A stretch of 64,000 nucleotides of DNA from Phytophthora hibernalis (taxonomy: Eukaryota; Oomycota; Peronosporomycetes; Peronosporales; Peronosporaceae): assembly GCA_012656075.1 (NCBI GenBank), contig JAAKBF010000053.1, positions 124,001-188,000 of the forward strand, read 5' to 3'. The position numbers and the translations under genes were made by a program. Positions 56,273 to 64,000 of this stretch are shown piece after piece (the first letter of the stretch is position 1; each line of letters opens with the position of its first letter). Below the pieces are notes generated by a model, which saw only the letters and a list, made by a program, of their open reading frames with translations, was not told where the DNA came from and did no database searches.

Positions 56273-58511
56273 CTAGTCCTCGTCGGCCACCTGAACCATT
56301 TGGAGTCGTCGTTCACTGTGCTGGGTTCGCAGATAGTCGTAAAGCCACCCCGCATGACAAATTCGATGCTGGTTCCCAAATGACTACATTGCTTTCTTCG
56401 ATGACAGGAATGGCAGCTCCGTTACTATCTTCAATTCAACTTCTTTGAATCGGCCCGGATGCCGTTGACCAACACTTCATGCGACAGAAAATCCACTCGA
56501 CCTTGTACAAAAATGCTCTTCGTGAAACTCACACTTATTCGACACTCACCAAACCGTTTAAGCAGGCGGTCCAGGGTGGCTAGACAAGAGTCAAAAGTCT
56601 TGGAGCCGAAACAAATATCGTCAACGAACGACCGCCGATCGAACACTGGCACCAACGAGGATTCATCTGCTTCCCTGTGGAGAACATATCCGCTACAGGG
56701 CTATTCACGAGTTGGGCCACAGCGTCGAGCGTTACCGAGGACTCGCTGTCAGTATCGAACTTGGTCGGAAAAGCTGTCGAAGCCTCGGACAGTCGTGCAG
56801 AACCGTCGTTCTTCAGGCCAAACGGCATTCGTAGCCACTCCAAGTGGCCGAGTGCACATACGAAAGCCAAGATTTTCCGAGCTCTCATCGTCATCATTAT
56901 TGCCCAAAATCCGCTGGCTGCATCTAAGGAGCAGAACCACAGGTAGACCTCTAAGTCAGTTAGCAAATCGTCGACCAACGGCATGGCCAGGGGTTCGGAG
57001 CATCGGCGGATACTGAACCTGTATTCAGATACTCTTTCAATGATTACCTGTATCAAGATCAGGATCATCTTGGATCACACGATGGATCAGGATCATTGAT
57101 CCACTCGATGGGCTGCATTGATACATTGTAGTCTTGGATGAGATACTGTCGATGAGTACTGTAATTAGTTTCAGCCGCAACGCCCAGTTATTCTTAAACG
57201 GCCAAAGTTAGCACAGCGCAACCACTCATCTATTCGCCGATAAAATCGTTCATGTATTTTTATAAGTCGTTATGAATATCTTCATGAAATGCCTAGGCTG
57301 TGCCAAAATGCCTGAAACGTACAATACATTTAGTTTCATAACGACATAGCAGAAAATATTCACTTAATAAACTTTCAAATGATTATCACATAAAATAGAA
57401 TGCATTCTCTCATTATATACAAAATCGCGCAATATAAGATCTTTCGCAAACGCTTAATCAGGGTATGAGCGTTTGCGATTCTGAAACCCATCGCAAACGG
57501 GGGATTTTTTAAGTTTTGCTCGTGGCGGAGTGACCTCTTTTCTATAAAATGTTAACCCCTCTAAGAACGTTTACCGATAGATGCCGCGGAAATCGCTCGC
57601 AACACCACACACCGGTATGTCGGCATTGTCAATGAGTATGGGAGAGTACGAATACATGTTGAAGGTGACGAACTGGTACAGTGACCTGGCACAGAAAACA
57701 CCCTACTTTGCCAGTCCATAATGAATAATACACAGTACTTCGTATTAATAGTATCAGATACATGTGTCATTGTATCAGGATCAGGATCAAATAGTACTGG
57801 TACGGGATCAATATCACTTGATACAGGCCGATTTTCCAGGATGGGGTGGGTTAGGATCAGTGTTACAACTGAAGTGACCAGCGCTCCGAACCCCTGGGCA
57901 TGTCATACTCCATAATCGCGGCGATTGCGTTCACCATCTTGTAGTCGGTGCACAAGCAAATATCGACACCGTTCTTCTTCAAACGATCACAATCGGGGAT
58001 GCCCAAGTGCTGTCCGAGAAACGCCACCAACCGAGCCTTCAACAAGCCTTTTAGTAATTCGTATAGCTTCTTCAGATGCTTCAGCCCTCTGTTTAATCGG
58101 AAGATGCCCCTGTACATCGATATCGCACACCACGCCATAGGCTGATGGTGGGTGGGCATTTCACACGAAATCATTATCTGCTCATGCTTCTTCAACACGT
58201 CGATCAATGCTCGTTGTTGATCGACGTGGCCTTCGGGTCGTTTCGTTGGGCCCTGCATAATCCAAAACCGTCTCCGAAGCTTCGGTCAGGTCAGGCAGGA
58301 ATGACAACTCGTGGGCGTAGTCAGTCAACTTCATTTCATTCGCCACATGCTCGGCCGTGCGACCGGGAGCATCGTCAATCTCAACAGCGTCGCCAGCGGA
58401 ACCACATGCCATAAGCGCTACGAACACAGACTCCAGACGAGCTCCCGAGTCCTCGGTGGCCATGAATTCCGGAGCCTCACGGTTAATTCCATCGTCGTCG
58501 CACTTACTCGA
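56273..58511 (-). pseudogene. Pol of family B (permuted copy): RT plus chromodomain tail, RNase H and integrase deleted
   Basis: The minus strand from 58,511 reads SSKCDDDGINREAPEF, an acidic linker (ACGSAGDAVEIDDAPG), HLGIPDCDRLKKNGVDI and the RT core with SLDAASGFWAIMMT and RSFVDDICFGSKTFDSC (FVDD catalytic box). At about 56,385 RT sequence joins directly to the end of the chromodomain, whose stop is at 56,273-56,275. Compared with copy 1 this removes about 2.68 kb holding RNase H and integrase. The hAT passenger at 56,988-57,896 also splits RT. The copy cannot encode an active enzyme. Confidence 0.85.
56988..57896. mobile_element. hAT-type passenger in family B RT (permuted copy)
   Basis: The ends CAGGGGTTCGGAGC (56988) and its complement GCTCCGAACCCCTG (to 57896) form a perfect 14-bp inverted repeat. 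The flanks are GGCATGGC and GGCATGTC as in copy 1. The 909-bp interior is almost identical to 28,502-29,394, with small indels. Both family B copies therefore descend from one ancestor that already carried this hAT element. Confidence 0.9.
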
Positions 58512-58525
58512 ATAAGTGGCCTTAC

Positions 58526-59000
58526 CTATTTCGTCGCGCAGGTGCTTCAAAATACCTTTAACCGAAGATCCCGCTTTCCTCATCGTCTTAACTCGAAGTA
58601 GCATTTCAGGATCCGTGATTTGACGATTTTCGAGTAGTACCAGAACAGCTCTTCGCAACGAAGATGATTATGCGCTCCTTCCCAGGAGATGGTCACCTTC
58701 CACACGACTTCTCCGCCACGACGAGCCCGGGCCTTCATATTGGCTTCACATGCCAGGTAGCGAATGATTCTTCTTTGGCGCTTGCTCTTGCCCTTCTTGG
58801 GGCGCTGTATTCCATGCGTACACAGTAGCGTAACTGAGTAGAAGGAAAAATGTTGAGGTAGCAGCTGGGGGTCATCTTCTGCTCCAGCAACTTCTTGTTA
58901 CGAAGTTTCGTGCTATATGAAGTTCTCTTCGAGAGCAACTGCTATGTGCATCGATAACGCGGTAACAAAAACATCCCAGTCGTCGTAAACGCGCCCAAAT
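58526..59000 (-). pseudogene. MULE transposase, N-terminal part (left side of split gene)
   Basis: The minus strand contains a WRKY/FAR1-type zinc domain in pieces: CTHGIQRPKKGKSKRQRRII, then YLACEANMKARARRG and VVWKVTISWEGAHNHLRCEE (Cys, Cys, HNH ligands). It is followed by NRQITDPEMLLRVKTMRKAG and SSVKGILKHLRDEIG, ending at a GTAAGG 5' splice-like site (58,525). This is the DNA-binding N-terminus of MuDR/FAR1-type transposases. Sequence resumes at 47,975 (MELPDIHNLL). Several frameshifts lie upstream of 58,700, and the true start, possibly at 59,483 (MRMSFANAEAIMKHSG), was not settled. Confidence 0.75.
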
Positions 59001-59146
59001 CCAGCCATAAAGACCCCATCAACCTCCACAACACGCCCGCGAGATGCCTCAAGCGCAGCAATTGCATCATCTTACCCACAGTCGCTTACCCCTTGTTCGT
59101 CGTCTACAAAACCATATTCATTGTAAGTGAGTTTATTGTTGGATCG

Positions 59147-59245
59147 GGTACGACTTTGGATGTTATCTTACCGGAATGCTGTATATCCGGTAATGGATCC
59201 GGTACGACTTTGGATTTTATCGTACCGGATTGGCGTATATCCGGT
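59147..59245. repeat. Tandem duplication, unit about 53 bp
   Basis: Two adjacent units share GGTACGACTTTGGAT, then TTATC-TACCGGA and TATATCCGG (59147-59192 and 59200-59245) with a few substitutions. They lie in the N-terminal region of the MULE gene or its flank. Confidence 0.75.
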
Positions 59246-59600
59246 ACAATTCTGGGAATTTCATTTGATACAGCGTCCAAGCGGTGTTCTGGAGATCGTG
59301 TAGCTCCACTGATGCCTGCTCCTGTGCCTCGATCACCGTAACGTTGTTGACATCGTCGGCAAGGTCCTTGGCTTCGTCTCCACAACTTTCTGGGTTGTAA
59401 GCGTCCCCCTCCGACATAGTAGTTTCGTCTGGGCTTCCCGAATGCTTCATAATGGCTTCAGCATTGGCAAAAGACATGCGCATTTTGCCTCGAGTCGCGC
59501 CACTTGGTTGCGTAGGGGTAAATCTGGCACGTGTTCGTTGTGTTCATTGTGTGTGTTTTGTGCGAGTTGTGACGCAGTGGCGGGCTGTGTGGTTCAGCCT

Positions 59601-59672
59601 TCCCATATAGTTTATGCGGTTAGGATAGCTGGCTCTCACCCTGCAGACCCGGGTTCGAGTCCCGGTGTGGGA
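59601..59672 (+). tRNA. tRNA-Glu (anticodon CTC)
   Basis: The 72-base sequence folds as a standard cloverleaf. The acceptor TCCCATA pairs with TGTGGGA, the D arm has GCGGTTAGGAT, the anticodon loop is CTCTCAC with CTC in the centre, and the T arm is CCGGGTTCGAGTCCCGG. The B box GGTTCGAGTCC is intact. CTC reads GAG glutamate codons. One oddity is a T-T mismatch in the middle of the anticodon stem (GCTGG/CCTGC). There is no intron and CCA is not encoded, as expected in eukaryotes. It stands alone between two MULE remnants. Confidence 0.9.
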
Positions 59673-61459
59673 CAACTGTTGCTCTTTTGCTCTTCCATCG
59701 CCGTCCCCACAGTCGGCTTTTTCACCACGGCCCAGCCAGAGTCCGTGGCTCCAACTCATGTGTTAGAGGCTGCATCGTAACACGAGCTATTAATTAGATG
59801 CAATGCACACCAGTGACAGTGTCCAGAGACGTACCATATTTACCGCGTTCGGCGGCGGGATCCTGCTTCTGCTGCGGCTTCCTGCTCCTGTGTCGACGAC
59901 GACTCCTGTTCGTGCGTCCGGCGGTGGCTTCCTGCTTCTGCTGCGGCTTCCGCTTTTTTTGGTTTTGGGCAGCCAACCAATATCCCCTCCCCCTGCCAGA
60001 TTCTCAATTATAGAGATTCATATATTACAGTTGACAGTTTTTTCCGTTCCGCTTATGGCGGCGCACGCGAGGATACACAGTGCAACTGTCGTGATAATGG
60101 TACCGGAGCATAGAACAGATTGACACCGGACCCACACTTTGTGGTACCGGGTTCCGGTGGGCGACTCCATACCCGATTTTGTATGCAAGTGTTAGATAGG
60201 CTGTCCAGCTGTTACTCCGTCAAGTTTTATCAGTTAAAGGTTCGGTTTTGATACATGGGCTGTACATTTTATGACCTTCCAATGCCAATTCTCAACCGGC
60301 AATCGCTCGACAACATTTGCATTGTAGACAGAGCGGCTTCGGGCTAACTATGTCAGCACCGCAATCAGCGCGTCCACGCCCGTGCAATGGTCAACCGCTA
60401 CGTGATTTAGGTGATACAGATACATGCGCCTGATCAAAGTAGACCCAGCGCCTTCTAGCAGCAAGGGTCTTGTGGTCTAATAACTTGCACGACAACGCGG
60501 TACATGCTGCTACTGTAACGCCACGAGTTAGTGCTGCTAGATTTAGGATCACATGATAACAGCAAACTCGAATACTCTACGCGGCGCCATCATATACAGC
60601 GGCTGCGGACAGGTAGTGCGCGCATCCACCAACAAAGCAGGCAACCGGAGAAGGGCGGCTGAGGTCTGGGAGAATCTCTGATGACTGACAGTCGCGGAAG
60701 GAAAGTCGTCATACCGGTACGCATACTAGTACATTTGTGTCAAAATAATTGTAGCAGAACTTATAAGCCGAGGTGGCGAGAGGGTTCAAATACTGCAATG
60801 CGATTGGTCGCTCTTATATGCCGGTGTCCACGTGTTGTGATCGATCTCAATCTGCCGGTAAAAACGTTTTTACTTAGCGGTAGCTGAAGTTTGACTACGT
60901 GCATTATTGTATTTAGAGAGAGACTATTGAGCAACATGACCTAGTTTGGTATGTGGGTGCATCACTGGCCTTTTCTACTACAATTGTAAGGAGGGTGAGC
61001 GCGGCATTGAATACAGTAACATTGAAATGTTACCCCCGCGCAACAGTGACTCGTCATTGTCACCCATGGGTAACATTGAGGCTGCCCAAATTATAACAGT
61101 GGAATCCAACTTTGAAATTCTTACACAAATATTCTGGTTCAACACACAGGCCTCGAGTGTTGATATTATACATCCACCTTTTAGGCAGACGCCGCCTGAA
61201 TATTCGACAAAGCACCCATACACATTAGTTGCAACACCCGCGCACACAATGCGTGTGACCACTTCGGCGCATCATCTGAGTATCTTGGCCCTGACCGACA
61301 GTATGATAGTGTTGTCGCTTGTGCGTACCAGACCCGTGTACGTTGGCGTTCAACAAAGCGGAATAGCACTAGTGCAGATACAGGGCGAATACGTGCATTA
61401 CCGGCAGCACGGCCTGTTGTGTACCAGCAAGGTTGACACTTGAAGCCAGACCCTGGCGC
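59673..61459. other. Interval without a recognisable gene
   Basis: A simple repeat region (59,850-59,960) encodes Lys-Arg-Gln-rich low-complexity frames and contains a direct repeat CCTGCTTCTGCTGCGGCTTC. A 165-codon plus-strand frame (60,946-61,443) was not recognised and may be the decayed N-terminus of the following MULE. Confidence 0.5.
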
Positions 61460-62640
61460 TGAGTTGCCTCCCATCCCATTTAACGCGACTAATGCGTGAG
61501 TTTCTAGCTACAAGTCTGGAGACCAACCCGACCACGACGGCGTATCAACTGTACGGCCTCATATGCTTTCGTGTGGAAATGGGTGATTTGGTTAGCCCCC
61601 TCCCTCAAGATCACAAGTCACACATTTTCTGTCAACACATTTTCTGTCAAACTGGAGGCGTACTCACTCTTCCGATGCAACTGATCGAGTACTGCAGCTC
61701 GTCAATGCTTCACTATATGATGATGTTGGGATGAGCGCTGCTACACCTGGTGATGCTGTCTATTTCCGCGATGTCATCCGGGTAAACGACCAAATGATTC
61801 CCAGGGTCAGCGTTGGTAGCGAGGCCGACCATTTTCGAGTCGGCATTTCATGCTATCAACAGCTTCACGACTACCTGGAGGTGATCCATTGAAGACGACT
61901 GTTGTCCACGTGGATGCTATGGTTTAACTTGTTCGTCAGCGTTATCCGGTGGCGGTAATCGGGTATTCGGACAAGACCGGGCACTTTTCCCCATCGCCTA
62001 CGTTTGCACTTCGCGCCGTAAGGAGGCCGACAGTTCGTGGTGTCTTAGTGCGTTGAAGACCGCCTCGACACGTACATTCATCATGATGGACGGCGATAAC
62101 GTCCAATACAATGCGTGAACGACGGTACGAATGTGTTGGTACCATGTACCGGACAATGTCTTCAAACGATGCAAGGCCAGCGGCGTTGAGCCCAAACAGA
62201 CGGCGCAGTTCTTTGAGGATTTGTACGACCTTCATTTTCCCCGAGAGCTGTATTTGAAGACCTGAAGACGCGCACAGTTGCTAGATGGGCTACATTGATG
62301 CCTGGTAATGCGGTGTGCGGTACATAATGTCGTCGTGGCTCAGCCATCGGAGGTTTGGTAATTGGCAGGCGTTCCACACGCCATCGGGGTGATGCACGAC
62401 GAAAAAACCGTTGGAGCAGTACCACCGGACCTTGAAGCGCTTTTGCAGCGACCCCGCGCTGCATCTCGGGAGCTACTGAACCCGATGAACATGGCTCGAG
62501 TGGAATTTATGGCGGAGCAACGAGTTTTCACGAATGCATCAGAGGTATATGTTCGCTTGTTCAAATTATACAAGCAACTAATGAACTACCAGTGCATCCT
62601 CGCGACACGCATGACATCTTTCTGTGGTGTAGCTACAACA
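61460..62640 (+). pseudogene. MULE transposase 2, decayed
   Basis: Pieces in alternating plus-strand frames give LTRLMREFLATSLETNPTT, FLSTHFLSNWRRTHSSDATD, YPVAVIGYSDKTGHFSPSP, AYVCTSRRKEADSSWCLSAL, TFIMMDGDNVQYNA (an Asp-containing DDE block), MCWYHVPDNVFKRCKASGV and TTKKPLEQYHRTLKRF. These are blocks of oomycete MULE transposases (WCLxALK, DGDxxQYNA, CWxHVxxxVxKR). It is a different subfamily from the MULE at 47-59 kb. Many stops and frameshifts are present. The family B LTR at 62,683 is inserted at its 3' end. Confidence 0.7.
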
Positions 62641-62682
62641 AATTACTGTGTGCGTCAACTTCCTGTTACGCCCACAGTGTGT

Positions 62683-63332
62683 TGTTGGCTTTTGAACGCT
62701 CGGTCGCCAGTCGGCAAGGTTGCCCTTGCTGAAGGAAAGTGACCGGCGTGCCCTGATTGGCGGATTACATTCCCCGCGCCACAGTGACCACGATAGTTTA
62801 GTGACCGAGGCCTCGGTCGGGTATAATAAATTCCCGGCCGAGGGTACGAATCCTCGTTTGGACCCATTTCAGTTTCGTACCCTCGGTATTATAGAGCCGG
62901 GTATAGGATCACATACTGGGATCGATTCACACTGGATATTTGTATTTAAATATAGGACTAGCTATATGATTGACTACAGAGGCTCTCAGAGCCATAGATC
63001 AACAGAAATAAATCAGCAGTCTTCCCCCAAGTCACCAAGAGTTAAGTCCGTCTTCGGTAAGTCTAGCTAGCTTATCTTAGGGTCTGGATACGCTCGGCTT
63101 GTGGGATGCCTGTCAGCGAGCCCAAGGTACATTGAACCGAGGGTTTGTTGTTGGCCAGTCCAAGGAATTAGAGTGGCCGAGTGTTAGGAGCGACGAGAAG
63201 CGTCGCTCGCCATATATTAAAGTGGAACCGAGTGTTCCATACATATTTTACTACCCGCCGAGGTTTTACCTTGGCAAACCCGTATTAGGCTTGACAGCCG
63301 GTAACCTTCCTTCTGCGTGATCCTACACGACA
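62683..63332 (+). repeat. 5' LTR of a family B element, 650 bp
   Basis: It begins TGTTGGCTTTTG directly after MULE2-side sequence and ends CTACACGACA, two bases before the PBS. It is essentially identical to the LTR at 51,885-52,534. Unlike the other two LTRs it is not preceded by the antisense gene, so it is a true 5' LTR, and its left edge confirms the LTR start. The element continues beyond the window. Near-identity suggests recent activity. Confidence 0.9.
62803..62886 (+). promoter_or_regulatory. LTR promoter: palindrome, TATA box and 5' hairpin
   Basis: A perfect 16-nt palindrome GACCGAGGCCTCGGTC (62803-62818) lies directly upstream of a TATA-like GTATAATAAA (62821-62830). Downstream, CCGAGGGTACGAA (62838-62850) is complementary to TTCGTACCCTCGG (62874-62886), forming a 13-bp stem with a 23-base loop that would lie near the RNA start. 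The same arrangement is in the 52-kb LTR and, less perfectly, at 18.0 kb. The transcription start itself is not visible. Confidence 0.55.
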
Positions 63333-63334
63333 AC

Positions 63335-63351
63335 TGGTGCCGCGACCCGGG
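63335..63351 (+). promoter_or_regulatory. Primer-binding site of family B
   Basis: TGGTGCCGCGACCCGGG starts two bases after the LTR end, identical to the site in the permuted copy. The primer tRNA is not assigned. Confidence 0.8.
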
Positions 63352-63442
63352 ATTGGGAGTGACTTTCTGTGTGTCTTGGTTGTATATAGATTCTTACCCT
63401 AACGAGCATTCGAGAGAAGACAAGAGAAGAAGAAGAGAGAAG

Positions 63443-64000
63443 ATGGCGAGAGGAGCGAAGTCAGCGGTACCAGAAACGCCGATGAAGTCGAGCGGAGGGC
63501 GCGCCGAGGGTTCGGCGAGGTCCGGTCCAACACTCGCGACCCCAAGTACTTTGGAGTCGATCAACGAGCGGTCGGACAGCTTCGATGAGCGGATGGACTA
63601 CTCTGAAGCCAAAGAAGATGATGAAGATGAATACCTTGAAGAAGCGACAGCGATGTCCGAGGTTTCGGAAGCCGCTACCGTCTCAGCAGGACGGAGCGGA
63701 GGGGTGAGTCGCTCGCGCGAAGCCTCACCGAGGAGTTGGACGACGTGTCTGGTCCTGAACCAGCTCACGAGGACAACGAAAATGGACTCGGCGATCTCCG
63801 ATCGCTGACGATGATCGAGGACGCGAGTTCTCGGTCGACCGGCAGTCGGCCTCCAGTTAATGGAGACACTCCGACAGCTACCAAAGTTTTGGGAAGGTGC
63901 ATGGAGGTGATGATGATGAAGAGCAAGTGGATGCGGGCCTATGTCCCAAAATCAATTCGACAAGCTGTGTGGATGGAACTCTGGGCAGAATGGATCGTCC
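63443..64000 (+). pseudogene. Gag of family B, start; runs off the window
   Basis: The ATG at 63443 begins MARGAKSAVPETPMKSSG, identical to the permuted copy. It continues through SFDERMDYSEAKEDDEDEY to SAGRSGGV, where one base is missing relative to the 51.5-kb copy (GGGGTGAGTCG against GGGGTGAGGTCG). The frame then ends early at about 63,808, although the sequence stays homologous to 64000. The missing base lies beside a G run and could be an assembly indel. If so, this element may be intact. Everything past the first 186 codons of gag is outside the window. Confidence 0.8.

Larger units (their letters stand above)
48039..58511 (-). mobile_element. Circularly permuted Gypsy family B insertion in a MULE gene
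   Basis: Reading the minus strand from 58,511 gives RT, then (after a 2.7-kb deletion) the chromodomain tail, the antisense gene, one LTR, PBS, gag and protease, ending at 48,039. This is family B order rotated so that the single LTR is internal. The outer ends meet in frame: protease side ...DSLTTSESS, RT side SSKCDDDGIN, sharing TCG. The flanking MULE sequence has TTAT on both sides (58,515-58,512 and 48,038-48,035) and reads continuously when the insert is removed. The unit is 10,473 bp. Insertion of a one-LTR circle is inferred. Confidence 0.7.

Noticed and set aside
59794..59976. Lys/Arg/Gln-rich minus-strand frame, possible DNA-binding or effector protein
   Set aside because: It is produced by a short direct repeat of GC-rich DNA. 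It has no signal peptide, RxLR or other support.
60946..61443. 165-codon plus-strand frame
   Set aside because: No family recognised. It may be the decayed start of MULE2, so it is not listed as a gene.
1..64000. CRISPR arrays, operons, ribosome-binding sites
   Set aside because: No regularly spaced direct repeats were seen, and the gene structure is eukaryotic (introns, dispersed single genes).
1..64000. RxLR or Crinkler effector genes
   Set aside because: No RxLR-EER or LFLAK-type N-terminus was found in any plausible frame.

Overview
The window looks like a repeat-rich stretch of an oomycete genome, most likely a Phytophthora-like or downy-mildew-like peronosporalean. The evidence is three paralogues of the oomycete-type bZIP factor with a HQARHK basic region, oomycete-style MULE, pogo, hAT, Gypsy, Copia and LINE remnants, short (54-80 bp) GT-AG introns, and an isolated eukaryotic tRNA-Glu. 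No bacterial gene organisation is present. Host genes are few and nearly all are broken: the C-terminal half of an alkaline phosphatase (1-932, one frameshift), three bZIP genes (9448-10435, 15498-16546, 44744-45698, each frameshifted next to the basic region), a GH78 alpha-L-rhamnosidase with an internal inversion (10570-12640), and a SET-domain protein with in-frame stops (38143-39705).

Layout: 1-2 kb phosphatase end and a TIR-bounded segment; 2.07-7.46 kb Gypsy family A (minus strand, 5' LTR kept, 3' end lost); 7.5-8.9 kb gag-protease fragment of Gypsy family B; 9.4-12.6 kb bZIP1 and GH78; 12.6-17.5 kb AT-rich DNA with palindromes and bZIP2; 17.5-20.3 kb end of a family B element (antisense-gene start plus LTR) whose LTR holds a complete 1.74-kb pogo-type element; 22.8-29.6 kb a second family B element (RT to antisense gene) with a hAT passenger; 29.8-34.2 kb LINE with AP endonuclease and an OTU-like cysteine protease; 34.2-37.9 kb LINE fragment and Copia; 38.1-39.7 kb SET pseudogene; 39.7-41.8 kb Gypsy A fragment; 42-43.8 kb small DNA transposons; 44.7-45.7 kb bZIP3; 46.9-59 kb a MULE transposase gene split by a 10.5-kb family B insertion; 59.6 kb tRNA-Glu(CTC); 61.5-62.6 kb a second MULE, followed at 62,683 by the 5' LTR and gag of a fresh family B element that runs off the window.

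The most unusual content is Gypsy family B. Combining its copies gives the order LTR (650 bp) - PBS - gag - protease - RT - RNase H - integrase - chromodomain - a large spliced gene in the opposite orientation - LTR. The antisense gene (about 1,050 codons over 3.3 kb) starts 71 bp from the LTR and runs tail-to-tail into pol. Its first intron sits at the same place in two divergent copies. A second observation is that the copy at 48,039-58,511 is circularly permuted (RT ... antisense gene - LTR - gag - protease), is flanked by a TTAT repeat, and lies inside a MULE gene. This is what insertion of a one-LTR circle would leave.

Many coding remnants differ from an open frame by single bases. Some of these may be assembly indels rather than real mutations; lesions shared between copies (for example the TAG in both Gypsy A reverse transcriptases) are real. 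All family assignments come from reading motifs by eye, without database searches.
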